Positions 1 through 10,295 of a stretch of DNA of 64,000 nucleotides are shown here, one piece after another. Position 1 is the stretch's first letter. Every line of letters begins with the position of its first letter. The notes under the pieces were generated by a model. The model was not told the DNA's origin. It did not search any database and saw only the letters and a program-made list of their open reading frames with translations. Where the stretch lies: the NCBI GenBank assembly GCA_029891345.1, contig CM057009.1:92799416-92863415 (forward strand), written 5' to 3'. The position numbers and the translations under genes are program-made. The DNA is from Dryococelus australis (Eukaryota; Arthropoda; Insecta; Phasmatodea; Phasmatidae).

Positions 1-2015
1 AGCGAGCGATGCTTGGTTCGATGCTTGTTGGGGTTACTTATATGATATTTATGCATTTTCACAATGAGCAATAAGAGTAAGTACACCTGTTGACTGGTTG
101 GGAGCTGGAAGCAGATAAGGAGGATGGAGGAGGTCGTTAGATGTCTCATCGAGTGCTGGAGGGGAAATGCATGTAGGTGTTGTCTCGTCGAGAACTGGAG
201 GTAGATGGAAGAGAAATGTATGTAGGAGTTGGATGAGGGATGAGAGGGTGCATGCAATTGTGTAGTGCTAGGATTGAGGTAATTGAATCGTGGAATGAAT
301 TAATAATCAGATAAATTTAATTATGTAATTTTAACAGTGCAATAACCTGTTACGTGCATTTGCATGTGTACTGGGGTATGTACATCATTGCATATGCAAC
401 ATTTAATTACGTATTACACGTGCAGAGAGAGCACATAAACAAAGTAGATATCATGCTATAAACCTTCCACAGCGCATGTCCCGCTAAAATGCCTCTTGTT
501 CGACATGAGGAATGGCACAAACAAAGGGGAACTGCAAGTTCTGCTATCTAGCATAAACAGTCCCCGCTCACCTCATTCATGCTGGTATGGCATGGCGCGA
601 TTCAAGATTGGGTGTGCCAGATAGAGAGTATTTTGATATCTTCAAAATTGCAAAACATAACAAAACACTTTCCAGACAAAAGATGTTCAATTTTGCGAAC
701 CCTATTCAACTGTACTAATTTGGTACCATCTTTACCTTTGCAATTCTGAAATTGACTTCGTTTCCTCCGGTTTCCAGCAGATTTCAGTCAATGTACAGGT
801 CACCATTCAATTCGTACTTATAGGTTTGCTTAAACTGAATTTTATCCTTAAAGTCTCGAATGCACCGTTTTCGAGAAAAACGTTTGTATGCTACGTATAT
901 CTGGGACATTCTGTATACAAATTTACATCTAAATATTTTTAATTTAATTATTTATGTTTAAATTTTAAACCTATATTAATTAAAATTATTATAAAATTAA
1001 TTAATTTTAAAACCAAATTCATAATGACTTTAATATCAGTTTATAAAAATCTTGGCTTCTTTAATTTCTAGCCAGATTAATCTAGTAGTATTAATTGGAC
1101 CAGATTTTATTTTGTTAAAATATTTTTCTTTATTTGAATTGGAAAGTTATATAAAATTATATTACAAAATTAATGAAATTAAATCTTGAAAGACAGAAAA
1201 AACACAACAGGCTAATTTAAAAAAAATGATCTAAACAGAGATTAAATTAAGTTTGGAAATGCGAAAATTGTTAGTTGAATAGATAGAAATTTTAATTTTA
1301 AGACAACTTTACTTTAACTAAATATTTATCCAATAATTAAAATCAACTTATTTTTAATTAAGGATATTAAACCATTTTATAAAACTAATTTAATTAACAA
1401 GTTTGGTTGAATATGAAGGTAACCAATGAGTTTTGCACAGAGATATTAGAAAATAATTTAAAATTTAAAAATAAAATTAATAAGTTGAAAATATGATGTA
1501 ATTTAATACTGTTTTGGAATATAAATTTAAATAATTAAATTTAAAACAATTTCATTTAAAGTAATATAGAATGAGTTTAACTATATAATATACGGTCTAA
1601 GATGTAGCCCTTACAATAATACCAATATGCCATGTATCAGAGGATTTTACAGGCCTGACACATAAAAAAATTTAATTATTTGTCTAAATTAGAACTTTAC
1701 TTACATTATATATCAATGTAATTCATTTTATTTAATTGAGATAAAAAAAAGGGAGCTAAAACCTATGTTGGTAATGCCTAGATAGAAATAGTTCCCGTGC
1801 AAAATATTATAAAATTGAGTGCGCCGAAATACAGCGCGTTGTTCAATAGCATTATTTTCTAACCTAAGTTAAGCTTTCTTTTCACAATTCCAATGAATAG
1901 ACTGAAAGTAGAACTTAAGCAAGGCTTTACAAAAGTCGGAAGTAATAATGAATGGACTGCATAACATACATTTTGTTCGGAAATTAATTGTCCAAACTAT
2001 TGGAGGTCATTTCTT
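1..2015. other. AT-rich intergenic DNA, no gene seen
   Basis: No coding or RNA gene is recognised. The first 900 bases have moderate composition. About 950-1,760 is extremely AT-rich, dominated by variations on TTTAATTAA and AATTTAAA. A phrase near 895-920 ending in a 'gggacattctgtata' type sequence resembles another at about 53,865-53,885, so part of this may be the end of a dispersed repeat. This reading is only by eye. Confidence 0.5.
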
Positions 2016-2142
2016 ATGAGAAATAAAGTCGATCACAAAACACACACACACACATACACATACACACACTCATATATATATATATATGAGTGTGTGTTTG
2101 TGTGTTTTAGCGTGTGTGTATGTGTTCGACTTTATTTCTCAT
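2016..2142. repeat. Long hairpin built on AC/AT/GT microsatellite
   Basis: A 17-bp arm (ATGAGAAATAAAGTCGA) at the left end is matched by its exact reverse complement at the right end. Between them an (AC)n-type tract is mirrored by a (GT)n-type tract around a central (AT)n. The whole 127 bp can therefore fold back on itself. The short open frame over the repeat (2,016-2,210) is a low-complexity artefact. Confidence 0.85.
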
Positions 2143-2537
2143 ATATATATATATATATACACACAAAATCAAAAGTGGCAAAAATATATGACACTTTGTA
2201 CTTTAACTGAATATTAAAGGCGTAATAAATCCCCAAAAATGGAGATTTTTGAAAGTATTTTTTCGAAATATCGGAAACTAGGTGAGATGAAAGTACAATT
2301 CGCGGTATTGTTTTATGTTATCGAGATCTTCAACCTCAGAGTAAGGTCACAATAATAACACTCCCCGTTACGAAAATAACAGGTGTGGCAACCCTCTTAT
2401 TGCCGGCATCTTCGTTACCGTCGGGAATTGTGAACGTTTGATGTTGGTTTATTGGGCAGTATAACCTACGAAACAAAATTTGTCCCCTCGATGCAACTGC
2501 CTAGGACCTACTGTTTTCGTTTAAAACGCACACAAAC

Positions 2538-2729
2538 ATTCCGCTAGATTCTGCTGCCGCGATACAGTGCCTCGTACGTGGGCAAAATACCTTACGTGCG
2601 TGCATGGTACGCGTTGTTTACAGTAGGTGTTAACCTTGTCTGCCACCATCGGCTGTGCTGTGGCCATACACGCATGTAGTACTGCCTGCATACTAGGCAC
2701 TGTATTGCTGCAGCGGAATCTAGCGGAAT
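2538..2729. repeat. Foldback element, about 35-bp inverted arms
   Basis: The left arm at 2,538-2,572 (begins ATTCCGCTAGATT, ends ACAGTGCCT) is repeated inverted at 2,695-2,729 with a few mismatches. The loop is about 120 bp and contains no ORF. The size and structure suit a small MITE or foldback element. No clear target duplication is visible. Confidence 0.7.
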
Positions 2730-3069
2730 ATATATGACACCGTATAATTAAACGGAATGTTAAAGTAGATATGAGCCTAATTTCCTCCTGTAGTTTGGGG
2801 GTTTAATTTACGAACATTCTGTTCTTTATTTTTCGCGAATGCACATTGGTTCCTCGAAAACAAAAGTAGATGGAAAAAAGTCTTCAGAAGATGATGAAAA
2901 TAAATTAGTTTCTTCAGTTCCTCGTGCGAAGTCTTAGGAATGTGCTGGCTTAACGTCAGGGCCAACAACAATAAAGAGGAATTGGACACCCACATTCGGG
3001 CCGCAGTTTCGGGCTACGGGCGACAGCTATCGGTAATGACGCGTTTTGAGGCTAAGCCGCTTAGTCATT

Positions 3070-3285
3070 AACTGTTTAGCGACTTGCCCTCAGAGCCGAA
3101 TGCAACGGCGCAGGTGTCTGCAGTGCACTCGCCGACTCCGGAGCGCGAGTTTCTGAGTTCGAATCCCGCGGTAAATCGTGACGTAGAGGCATGCGGGATT
3201 CGCGTTATTTTCTGACAACGGACTAAACTCCTAAATTCTATATGCTCGCTTGACGTACGTAGTTGACCGACAATTGGTCGGCACA
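3070..3285 (+). mobile_element. tRNA-like SINE candidate
   Basis: A GC-richer segment carries a good RNA polymerase III B-box-like motif (GAGTTCGAATCCC near 3,155-3,167), with weaker A-box-like sequence upstream. The ORF on the opposite strand here is a shadow. It does not share the long tail of the SINE at 3,639, so it would be a different family or a 5' fragment. Confidence 0.4.
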
Positions 3286-3638
3286 CCTGAAAGGACTCTC
3301 AATCCAACGATAAAAGTTCATTCGAGGAGTGACCAATCCCATCTAACGCGGTCACACACGTGAAATATATCATATGGTTGGCAGCTGCCACTGAACTCCC
3401 AGATTGTTCTCAGGTATGAATAGGGCATAGAGAAAACTTACATCCTTGCCCCAAACAATAGTCTATTCATGGTTACGTCCAACTTTTTCTAAATCCCTGC
3501 AAAAATTTATACTTTCAGGATATTCCTCCGCCTCATGGAAACAAAGCTTAATTAAATCTAGAAAAATAAAATCAAAGGGACGACGCACCGCATTTGTGGA
3601 TACTTAGTGTAATAATATCTTGCAATAGAACAACTTCT

Positions 3639-3890
3639 TGGGGCCGCGTGGTGTAGTGGTGTAGACCAGTCTCCTCCCACCAAGGCGAACCTGGTTCGAG
3701 TCCCGGTGGGGCCACCCTCGGATCCTTGCATATGGGAATCATGCTGGCCGATGCCGCTTGTGGGCGGGATTTCTCGGGGATCTCCCGCTTCCACCGCGCC
3801 TGCACTCCGGCGCTGCTCCATGCTCACTTCGCTTCACCCTCATTGATTCTCAAGACCACGATATTAAGAGCCGCCCAGATCCTCCAATTC
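3639..3890 (+). mobile_element. tRNA-derived SINE, family I
   Basis: It begins with a tRNA-like head: an A-box region (TGGTGTAGTGGTGTAGACC) and a B-box (GGTTCGAGTCCC). A body follows with 'catatgggaatc', 'cgatgccgc' and 'cagcgctgctccat'-like segments, and a 3' part near 'cgatattaagagccgcc'. The same head and body recur at 37,482, 42,185, 31,575, 47,968 and 58,688, which establishes the family. The two overlapping ORFs are non-coding shadows of the SINE. Confidence 0.85.
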
Positions 3891-4592
3891 AATCTCCAAC
3901 TATTTATTACTAGGCATTACCGACAAACCTATTTTATATCTGTTTATGTTCGCATTCAGTATTATTTAAATGTAATAATTTGTAGATAAAATATAAGAAA
4001 AATTCAATTTAACCAAAAATAAGGTAATTTTATGTTAACAAACGTACAGTATAAAACTCTAGTGATACATGGCGTATTTAGGAGACAACCAAATATGTTT
4101 TACATAGGATAATTTTCCTAACGTTTGATTAAAAAAGTGTGAAGAAACCGTAAATATACTGTAAAGTTAGAATTAATAGAATTTCGCATGCCTGTAGTTA
4201 TGAGTCGGGACTAGAATTTCGCGAGTACTATCGGTACTCCCTGTAAAAAAAAATACGTTTAAAGATTTCTGTACAAAAAAGAAATCCATTTCTTCGAGGC
4301 TGTTTTGTTCATAAAGACCCAATATTATTTTAATTCGAAGAGAAAGTCACATCAAAACAGGCTTGTTGTAAATAAAAGTTATCTTTAGACTTTGGGGATT
4401 TATATGACCACATTGCAGTACTGTAAAACAAATACATAAACATTCTTTAAGCTGTTTTGTTTACAGTAAAGGAATATTACTTCGTACCAATGGTTACAGT
4501 ATAGCGATAGTAGAGATAGGTTTTCTTCTGACACATACATTTATAAAAAAATAAATTCTGTAGTTACGAAAATGCAACTGAGCGAATGTATA
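3891..4592. other. Intergenic DNA left of the Maverick
   Basis: AT-rich sequence with no ORF, RNA gene or recognised repeat. Its right border is where similarity to the other inverted arm of the large element stops. The six bases next to the proposed element start are TGTATA (4,587-4,592). Confidence 0.5.
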
Positions 4593-6410
4593 AGTAGAAA
4601 TGGCCGAGGGTGTTTCACTGCACTTTTAATTTATCGGATTATCAATTTGATATCAAAGGGTTAATTAAATTTATTGAAAGGGTTAATCCAATTTTTATCC
4701 GATCAAAAATTCTTAATCCGATTAAAATGTCTTAATCTGATATTAATCCGATCGAAAATGGAAAGGGTTAAATTTATTGAAAGGGTTAATAATTTTCTTT
4801 CATTCTTTTTGGGTTGGAGGGGGAGGGGGGGCAGGAGTTCTGGCACGTCCTAACCCTTGGAGCTCTGGCAGTCAATGACCAGAGTGGTGGGTTACAATGT
4901 CTTATATAGGAGTAGAGTTTAGTGTAAGAGTGGGCTAATGCAATTTTTTTTCTAATTTTGAGGTGTATGGAGGGATGTTGGTAATAGATAGGCGAATTTT
5001 ACGAATATATTTAACACACGAGAGAAATTCAGAGTGGTTAAACGATTTCTAAGAGTGGCCTAAGTGTAAATTGTATGTTTTTTGGGGGGATATTGCTCAT
5101 AGGCGGTAGATAGGCGACCTTGAAAGATGCGATTTACATGTTAAACGATCTGTTTTCGGAATACAATTAAACATTAGAGAGTTTCAGAGTGTTCTATACA
5201 TGAATAAATTACACACATCGAATTGGAAATTTGAAACAACTATGTGAATAATAAGTGGAATTACGTGAGTCTTAAATGTAACATGATTCTCGAGCTTAGA
5301 ACAATAATTTACACGCGAGAGAGAATTTTAACTATGTGAATAACACGAGAGACAAATATAATGAACAACTACTATATTTAAACGAAATCCAGCTAGTCGG
5401 TAGGAATAAATAACATGATAAAGTCTGGAGAATGATGTCTTATGGCAAAAAAAACTCTGAACATGATTTAAACCAGACACAATCATGTACCTGAAATATT
5501 AAAACATGTCCATTCGAAGTATGAATGAGTAGCACTTATGTCGAGCTGTGAGATGATACGTGTAGCATATACTATAGGTAACTGTGTTTAAATTACAGTA
5601 AATGTTTATGAAATTCGCTGCAGTTGTTAACACAAACGGAATTTTCATAGACCGAACACAGAAATCAATTATTTATCACAAACACAGTATATCGATTCGA
5701 AAAGAAAAAATCAGTTAACACACGAAAATATATATTTTCCCGATAAAATACTTTTATATTAAATCGCGACTATCACTAGAGATGGTCCATGGTTGAGCTA
5801 ACCCGTGTTTGTAAACCCATCGGCCGCCAAGTGTCTAGAGGTGCAGTGTTTATGAAGGAACTGACAAGTAGCACATCTGTCTTCCACAAGCATTGAAGAA
5901 CGACAGAATATGGCGCCGACTGAGATTGCTGATGTCACTTTTCTCCCTCTACCCCCTCCCTACCCCTTGCCGGAGTGCGACCCCAGGCTTCTCACGATTG
6001 TCAAATGTTTTTGGTAATTTATCAATATGGCGTCATTTGATTAGTTGTGTTCCGATTGGTGGAGACCTGCCTGTCACCCCCTCCCACCCTACCCTGCACC
6101 CCTCAGAACCGATCCGACTCCACAAAGCCAACAACCCCTATGCCCCCTACTACCCCTCGCCAGAGTGAGAGGTCCTGGGGGCCAGTCACCCGTCTGTCCT
6201 CGATTCTTATTATTCGCAACTGATTCAAGATGGCGACAACTATCTAGTTGCATGCACATCGGGAGTAGGGTGCTCATAGGTACCCCCTCCCTCCCTACCC
6301 TCCACCCCTCATTTTTAGAGCTGCTCTGACTCCACAATGACAACCACCCCCTCCCACCTTCACCCATCATAATGGGCCCTTCTCCAGAGAAATGTGTTCC
6401 CTACCACCCA
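4593..6410 (+). repeat. Left terminal inverted repeat of the Maverick
   Basis: It matches, inverted, the sequence at about 20,640-22,477. The outermost 200 bp hold short subterminal repeats (AAGGGTTAA and TTAATCCGAT types, several copies). About 4,790-5,270 is almost identical to the other arm, while 5,280-6,350 is clearly more diverged. The inner part (5,890-6,350) contains imperfect repeats, each with an ATGGCG core followed by a C-rich run. The 90-odd-residue open frames over this stretch are low-complexity artefacts. Confidence 0.88.
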
Positions 6411-8325
6411 TACTCCCGAAGCTCTCTCGCCTTGAAATCCTACATTTCTGAAGACATCTGCTATCGATCGAACCTGGTTTTCGCAAAACCAGTTTTATGC
6501 ATCCCAGCATCAGCCATGAGAATCCTTTTTTGTATGTTTTCGTGAGTTGGCATCCCTGCAGTACCTGTTTCAAGACAACATGCCCTCCTCGCTAGAGTAT
6601 TCAGGACATGTTTTTTCTGAAGTTGATTCCCCCGCTTCACATCGTCGAACCCTCTGAATGCGTACCCCAAGAAATTTCGCCTGTTGTTTCAACCTTACAC
6701 AACATGTTGACCATACGAACAGTGAAAATAAAAATATTTTACAAGCCCTTGAAAGCAAGTTCCCAATATAATCCCCAGATTTAAAATTCAAACAACAACA
6801 AATGTATATTTGAATCAAGCAAACTATGATATGTGAAATCACACAGAAACACTAGACTTGATTTATTTACTTGTTAAAACAGAACTATTTTTTACAAGCC
6901 TTTAAACAAGATATATTTTATTCACTCATTAAGAAATGTTTTCTACAAGTATTCTGACATTAAGAAATGCTTTTACTATCAATTCGATGCATAGGAGAGA
7001 AAAAAATATATTGGGAGAGATTTAGTTGGCTTTTTACATCGATGTCTTGAGAGCCGATGAGGGTGAAACAAGGGGAGAAGATTAGACTAGGGAAAATGGG
7101 AGACATCTCCTATAAAAAATGTTGGCAAGCAACATCGCCTGACCAACATCTAACATGACATCCACACATTGGAAAAAAAAATTGTTTTTGTGCTGTGACC
7201 CATCTGGGGAGGCGACGTGCTAACCAATGTGTTCCCTTTCTTTATGTTTAACCAAAAACTTTAAAACAGCATAAATGTATTCCATGTAACATAAAATGTG
7301 TATATTTTAATTTAGTTGTTATTTTAACTGATTCCGACATAAGTTTAACGAAATATTATGAATACAGCCTGAAATAATGTTTTTCAGAGTTGAAAAATAG
7401 CGATTTCATCATTATTCTTATTTTATTACCAAAAGAGCCAAATTCTTGTAAATTTACTGGAAAATATACTTCTTTTTTTTAACTTGAGTTGAATTTTATT
7501 TATTAAAAAACTAGTTTGAAAATATTATATTTATCTTCTTCTCCAGACATCATCCTGTTGTATCTTGAACATGAACTCTTGTAATTATTTTGCTTCTGTA
7601 TAAAATTAAATATTTAAAACATTTGCTGGACTATGTATGGTGCAGTCGTAGATTGTAGGCAAGGAAGGACAGAGGTCTTTGCTACCTACCTCTGTGAAGG
7701 TATGCGAGGTTCAATTTACATATATTCCCCTGGGGTGTCACAAAAGTTGGCCAATATATATCGTGTTATACTCCAACTTTAAACTTGAATAGCCAGATTG
7801 GATGAAGATTCTCCCAAAATACTAACCTGCTGCCTCGTTTCTTTGCAAAGGTTCATTCATTCATTCATTCAGCTATGTTTGATTTTCTCCATAATTTTTT
7901 TATAATTTTCCTCATCCCTACAAAGTTAGTTTTAATTTAAATGTTTTAAAGGTTTTTGTTAAGTCAAGAAAGCAAGTAAAAAGTCATCCTGCAATTTTAA
8001 ATACAAATCATCAGCTCACCATTACTGATAGACATCTACTCATTTCTCTTCACTACTATTAAACCATCACTCATTTTATATAATATATTATTGAAAAAAG
8101 TTAGTGAAATGAGGTATAAAAATAAATAACAATTCTCGCTATTTGTTAAAAATTTTTTAAAAATTCAGAATCACTTTCAAGATAGAATAAATTATATATC
8201 TTGGCAATAAACATAATACATCACAACCATAAACAAATTAGAAACATTGTTTAGCACTAACTTCTGAAAAATGATACATACCAAAATCGTTAATGTATAT
8301 AACATCACAAATTATGAAATAAATA
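6411..8325. other. Maverick interior, no gene recognised
   Basis: AT-rich DNA without a convincing ORF. A short fragment near 7,045-7,075 ('cttgagagccgatgagggtgaa') is the reversed 3' part of SINE family I. A short (CATT)n run lies near 7,854-7,870. DNA polymerase B would be expected on this side of a Maverick, but no polymerase motif was recognised. Confidence 0.5.
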
Positions 8326-8329
8326 CAAT

Positions 8330-9345
8330 AAATTTATTTTGTTCATGTTATCATTTACATGTATAAGCCAAACAGATTTTTTAAACCAAAAACCTCCATA
8401 TTATATCATTACGATATCATAAGGTTTAAACAGTGAAAAAAAATTACATCATTATATGATTGAAATAATAAAGTTTCTTAATAAACATTCCATTATGAAT
8501 AATTTTTCTTTAAAATCAATTTAAGTGCTTTATAAATTGTTAGAACCTAAAATTTTTCTTTAAAATTTTTATAAATCAATGCATTTTCATTAAAAATTGT
8601 TAAGATATGAAATAAATTTTAATCAATTTGAATGATTTTTCATTAAAATTAATTAATTTTCTTTAAAATTGTTACTAATCAATGAATTTTCTTTAAAAAT
8701 CGTTAAGACTTGAAATATTTTTATCAATTTGAATGATTTTCCTTTAAAATCATTATAAATCAATGAATTTTCATTAAAAATCATTAAGACACGAAAGAAA
8801 TTTTTAGCAATTTAAATGATTTTTCCTTAAAATCAATTAAATGTCTTTATAAATCTTTAGACCTGAATGATTTTTCTTTAAAATCATTAAAAATCAATGA
8901 ATTCTCGTTAAAAATTGTTAAGACTTGAAATTAATTTTTATCAATTTGAATGATTATTTAAAATCAATGAAGTATCTTTAAAAATCATTATAAATCAATG
9001 AGATTTTATTAAATATCATTAGGACTTGAAAGAAATTTTTACCAATTTGAATGATTTTTCTTTAAAATCGTTATAAATCAACGATTTTTCATTATAAATT
9101 GTTACGACATTAAAGAAATGCTTATCAATTTAATGACTTTTCTTTAAAACCAATGAAATTTCTTTATCAATTGTTACACATGAATGATTTTTCTTTATCA
9201 ATTGTTACACATGAATGATTTTTCTTTAAAATCATTACAACTTAATGAAATTAATTTTTAAATCATTACAGCCAAATGATTTTTTAAAATTATTACAAAT
9301 CAATGAATTTTTTATAAATTGTTGGAACTTTATATTTTTAATCAT
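8330..9345. repeat. Degenerate AT-rich tandem array
   Basis: Variants of two alternating phrases, 'aatgatttttctttaaaatcatt' and 'aatcaatgaattttcattaaaaat', recur about a dozen times. They are often spaced by 'gacttgaaagaaatttttatcaattt'. The higher-order period looks like about 80-130 bp but is irregular. Many units are locally palindromic (AAT...ATT). No coding frame runs through it. It lies inside the Maverick between the left arm and the Ser/Thr-rich ORF. Confidence 0.8.
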
Positions 9346-9466
9346 TTAACTGTAAACATTTATGTCGCCCTATTGCAAGTAAAAAGACATTAAAATATTT
9401 TAATAGTGAGAAAATTTGTGAATTTATACCAAAGAAGGAATCCTTTATCACTGAAAATGTGAATTT

Positions 9467-10295
9467 TCAATAAAATTTATATCTAGAATTAAGACCTAAG
9501 CTTAATTTGTGTTTCTTAATTGGAATAACACCTTTTGGTGAAGGAGTTGAAGGAAGTAAGGAGATTGGGATATAAATTATTTCTTGCAGCGACAGATAGA
9601 ATATAGGCGGAGGCAGTGAAATTAATTTATCTCACAGTGTTTCAGGTGACAATATTTCATTAGATATCTGTCTTGAAGCAGGTGATAAAACAAAATTAAA
9701 ATCTAAAAATTTGTCTAATTCCTGCACTAAATTATCATTAATAAATACAGCTTTTGGAGACCTTCAGAGAGGGCTACGTTAAATCTAACAGTTTTCAACA
9801 GGAGCAAATCATGGGTGTTGGCAGATGTTGCGCACCTGTTTTTATTCTTCTTAAGTCTAAAGCTCCAAACTGTGTAAGTCGGAGCACTGTGGTGGACGGT
9901 GCTGTAAACTTTGAAGATATGGATGCAGTGACTGATGGAGCTGTGGACACTCTCTTAGACCTTGGCACCGTGGTGGATGGTGCTACAAACTTGGAAGATG
10001 TGGATGCAGTAGCTGTGGTCACTCTCTTAGACATTGGCACTATGGCAGATGGTGCTACAAACTTGGAAAATGTGGACGCAGTGGCTGATGGTGCTGTGGA
10101 GACACTCTTATATGGTGATAATGATGCCATCACTTGTTGCAATGTGAAGGTAAACTCCTTTTCCTCTAAAGAAGTTAAGAAACCGCTTGCTAAATAATCC
10201 GAACCATTGAATAGTTTATTGAAATACTCCCAATCAAAATCACCAAGCTCTTTGTTAAAATCTTGCGTAGATAAGCCAAGAAAGTAGTCTTCATA
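9467..10295 (-). pseudogene. Ser/Thr/Pro-rich repeat protein, unknown, broken
   Basis: The minus strand is open from 10,295 to a stop at 9,795 (166 residues). Similar sequence resumes in another frame from about 9,760, with a stop near 9,632 and an end at 9,467. The first 55 residues are acidic and aromatic (for example DFDWEYFNKLF). Then come about three imperfect repeats of 24-27 residues containing SKFVAPS, VPRSKRV and STAPSVTAS. The later part is rich in P, S and L. No ATG lies near the upstream end; the frame starts just after a TAG, so it could be entered by a frameshift or a splice. An overlapping plus-strand ORF (9,754-10,197) is also open because the repeat length is near a multiple of three; the minus strand is preferred for its varied upstream residues. 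No family is recognised. Its position inside the Maverick suggests an accessory gene. Confidence 0.45.

Noticed and set aside
3558-3989. Three overlapping ORFs of 77-89 codons
   Set aside because: They are translations of a SINE; equivalent frames appear over the other SINE copies.
5893-6370. ORFs of 91-94 codons on both strands
   Set aside because: They fall in C-rich repeated sequence of the Maverick arm, overlap each other on both strands and have low-complexity translations.
8330-9345. CRISPR-like array
   Set aside because: Repeats are degenerate and irregularly spaced, there are no unique spacers, and the genome is eukaryotic.
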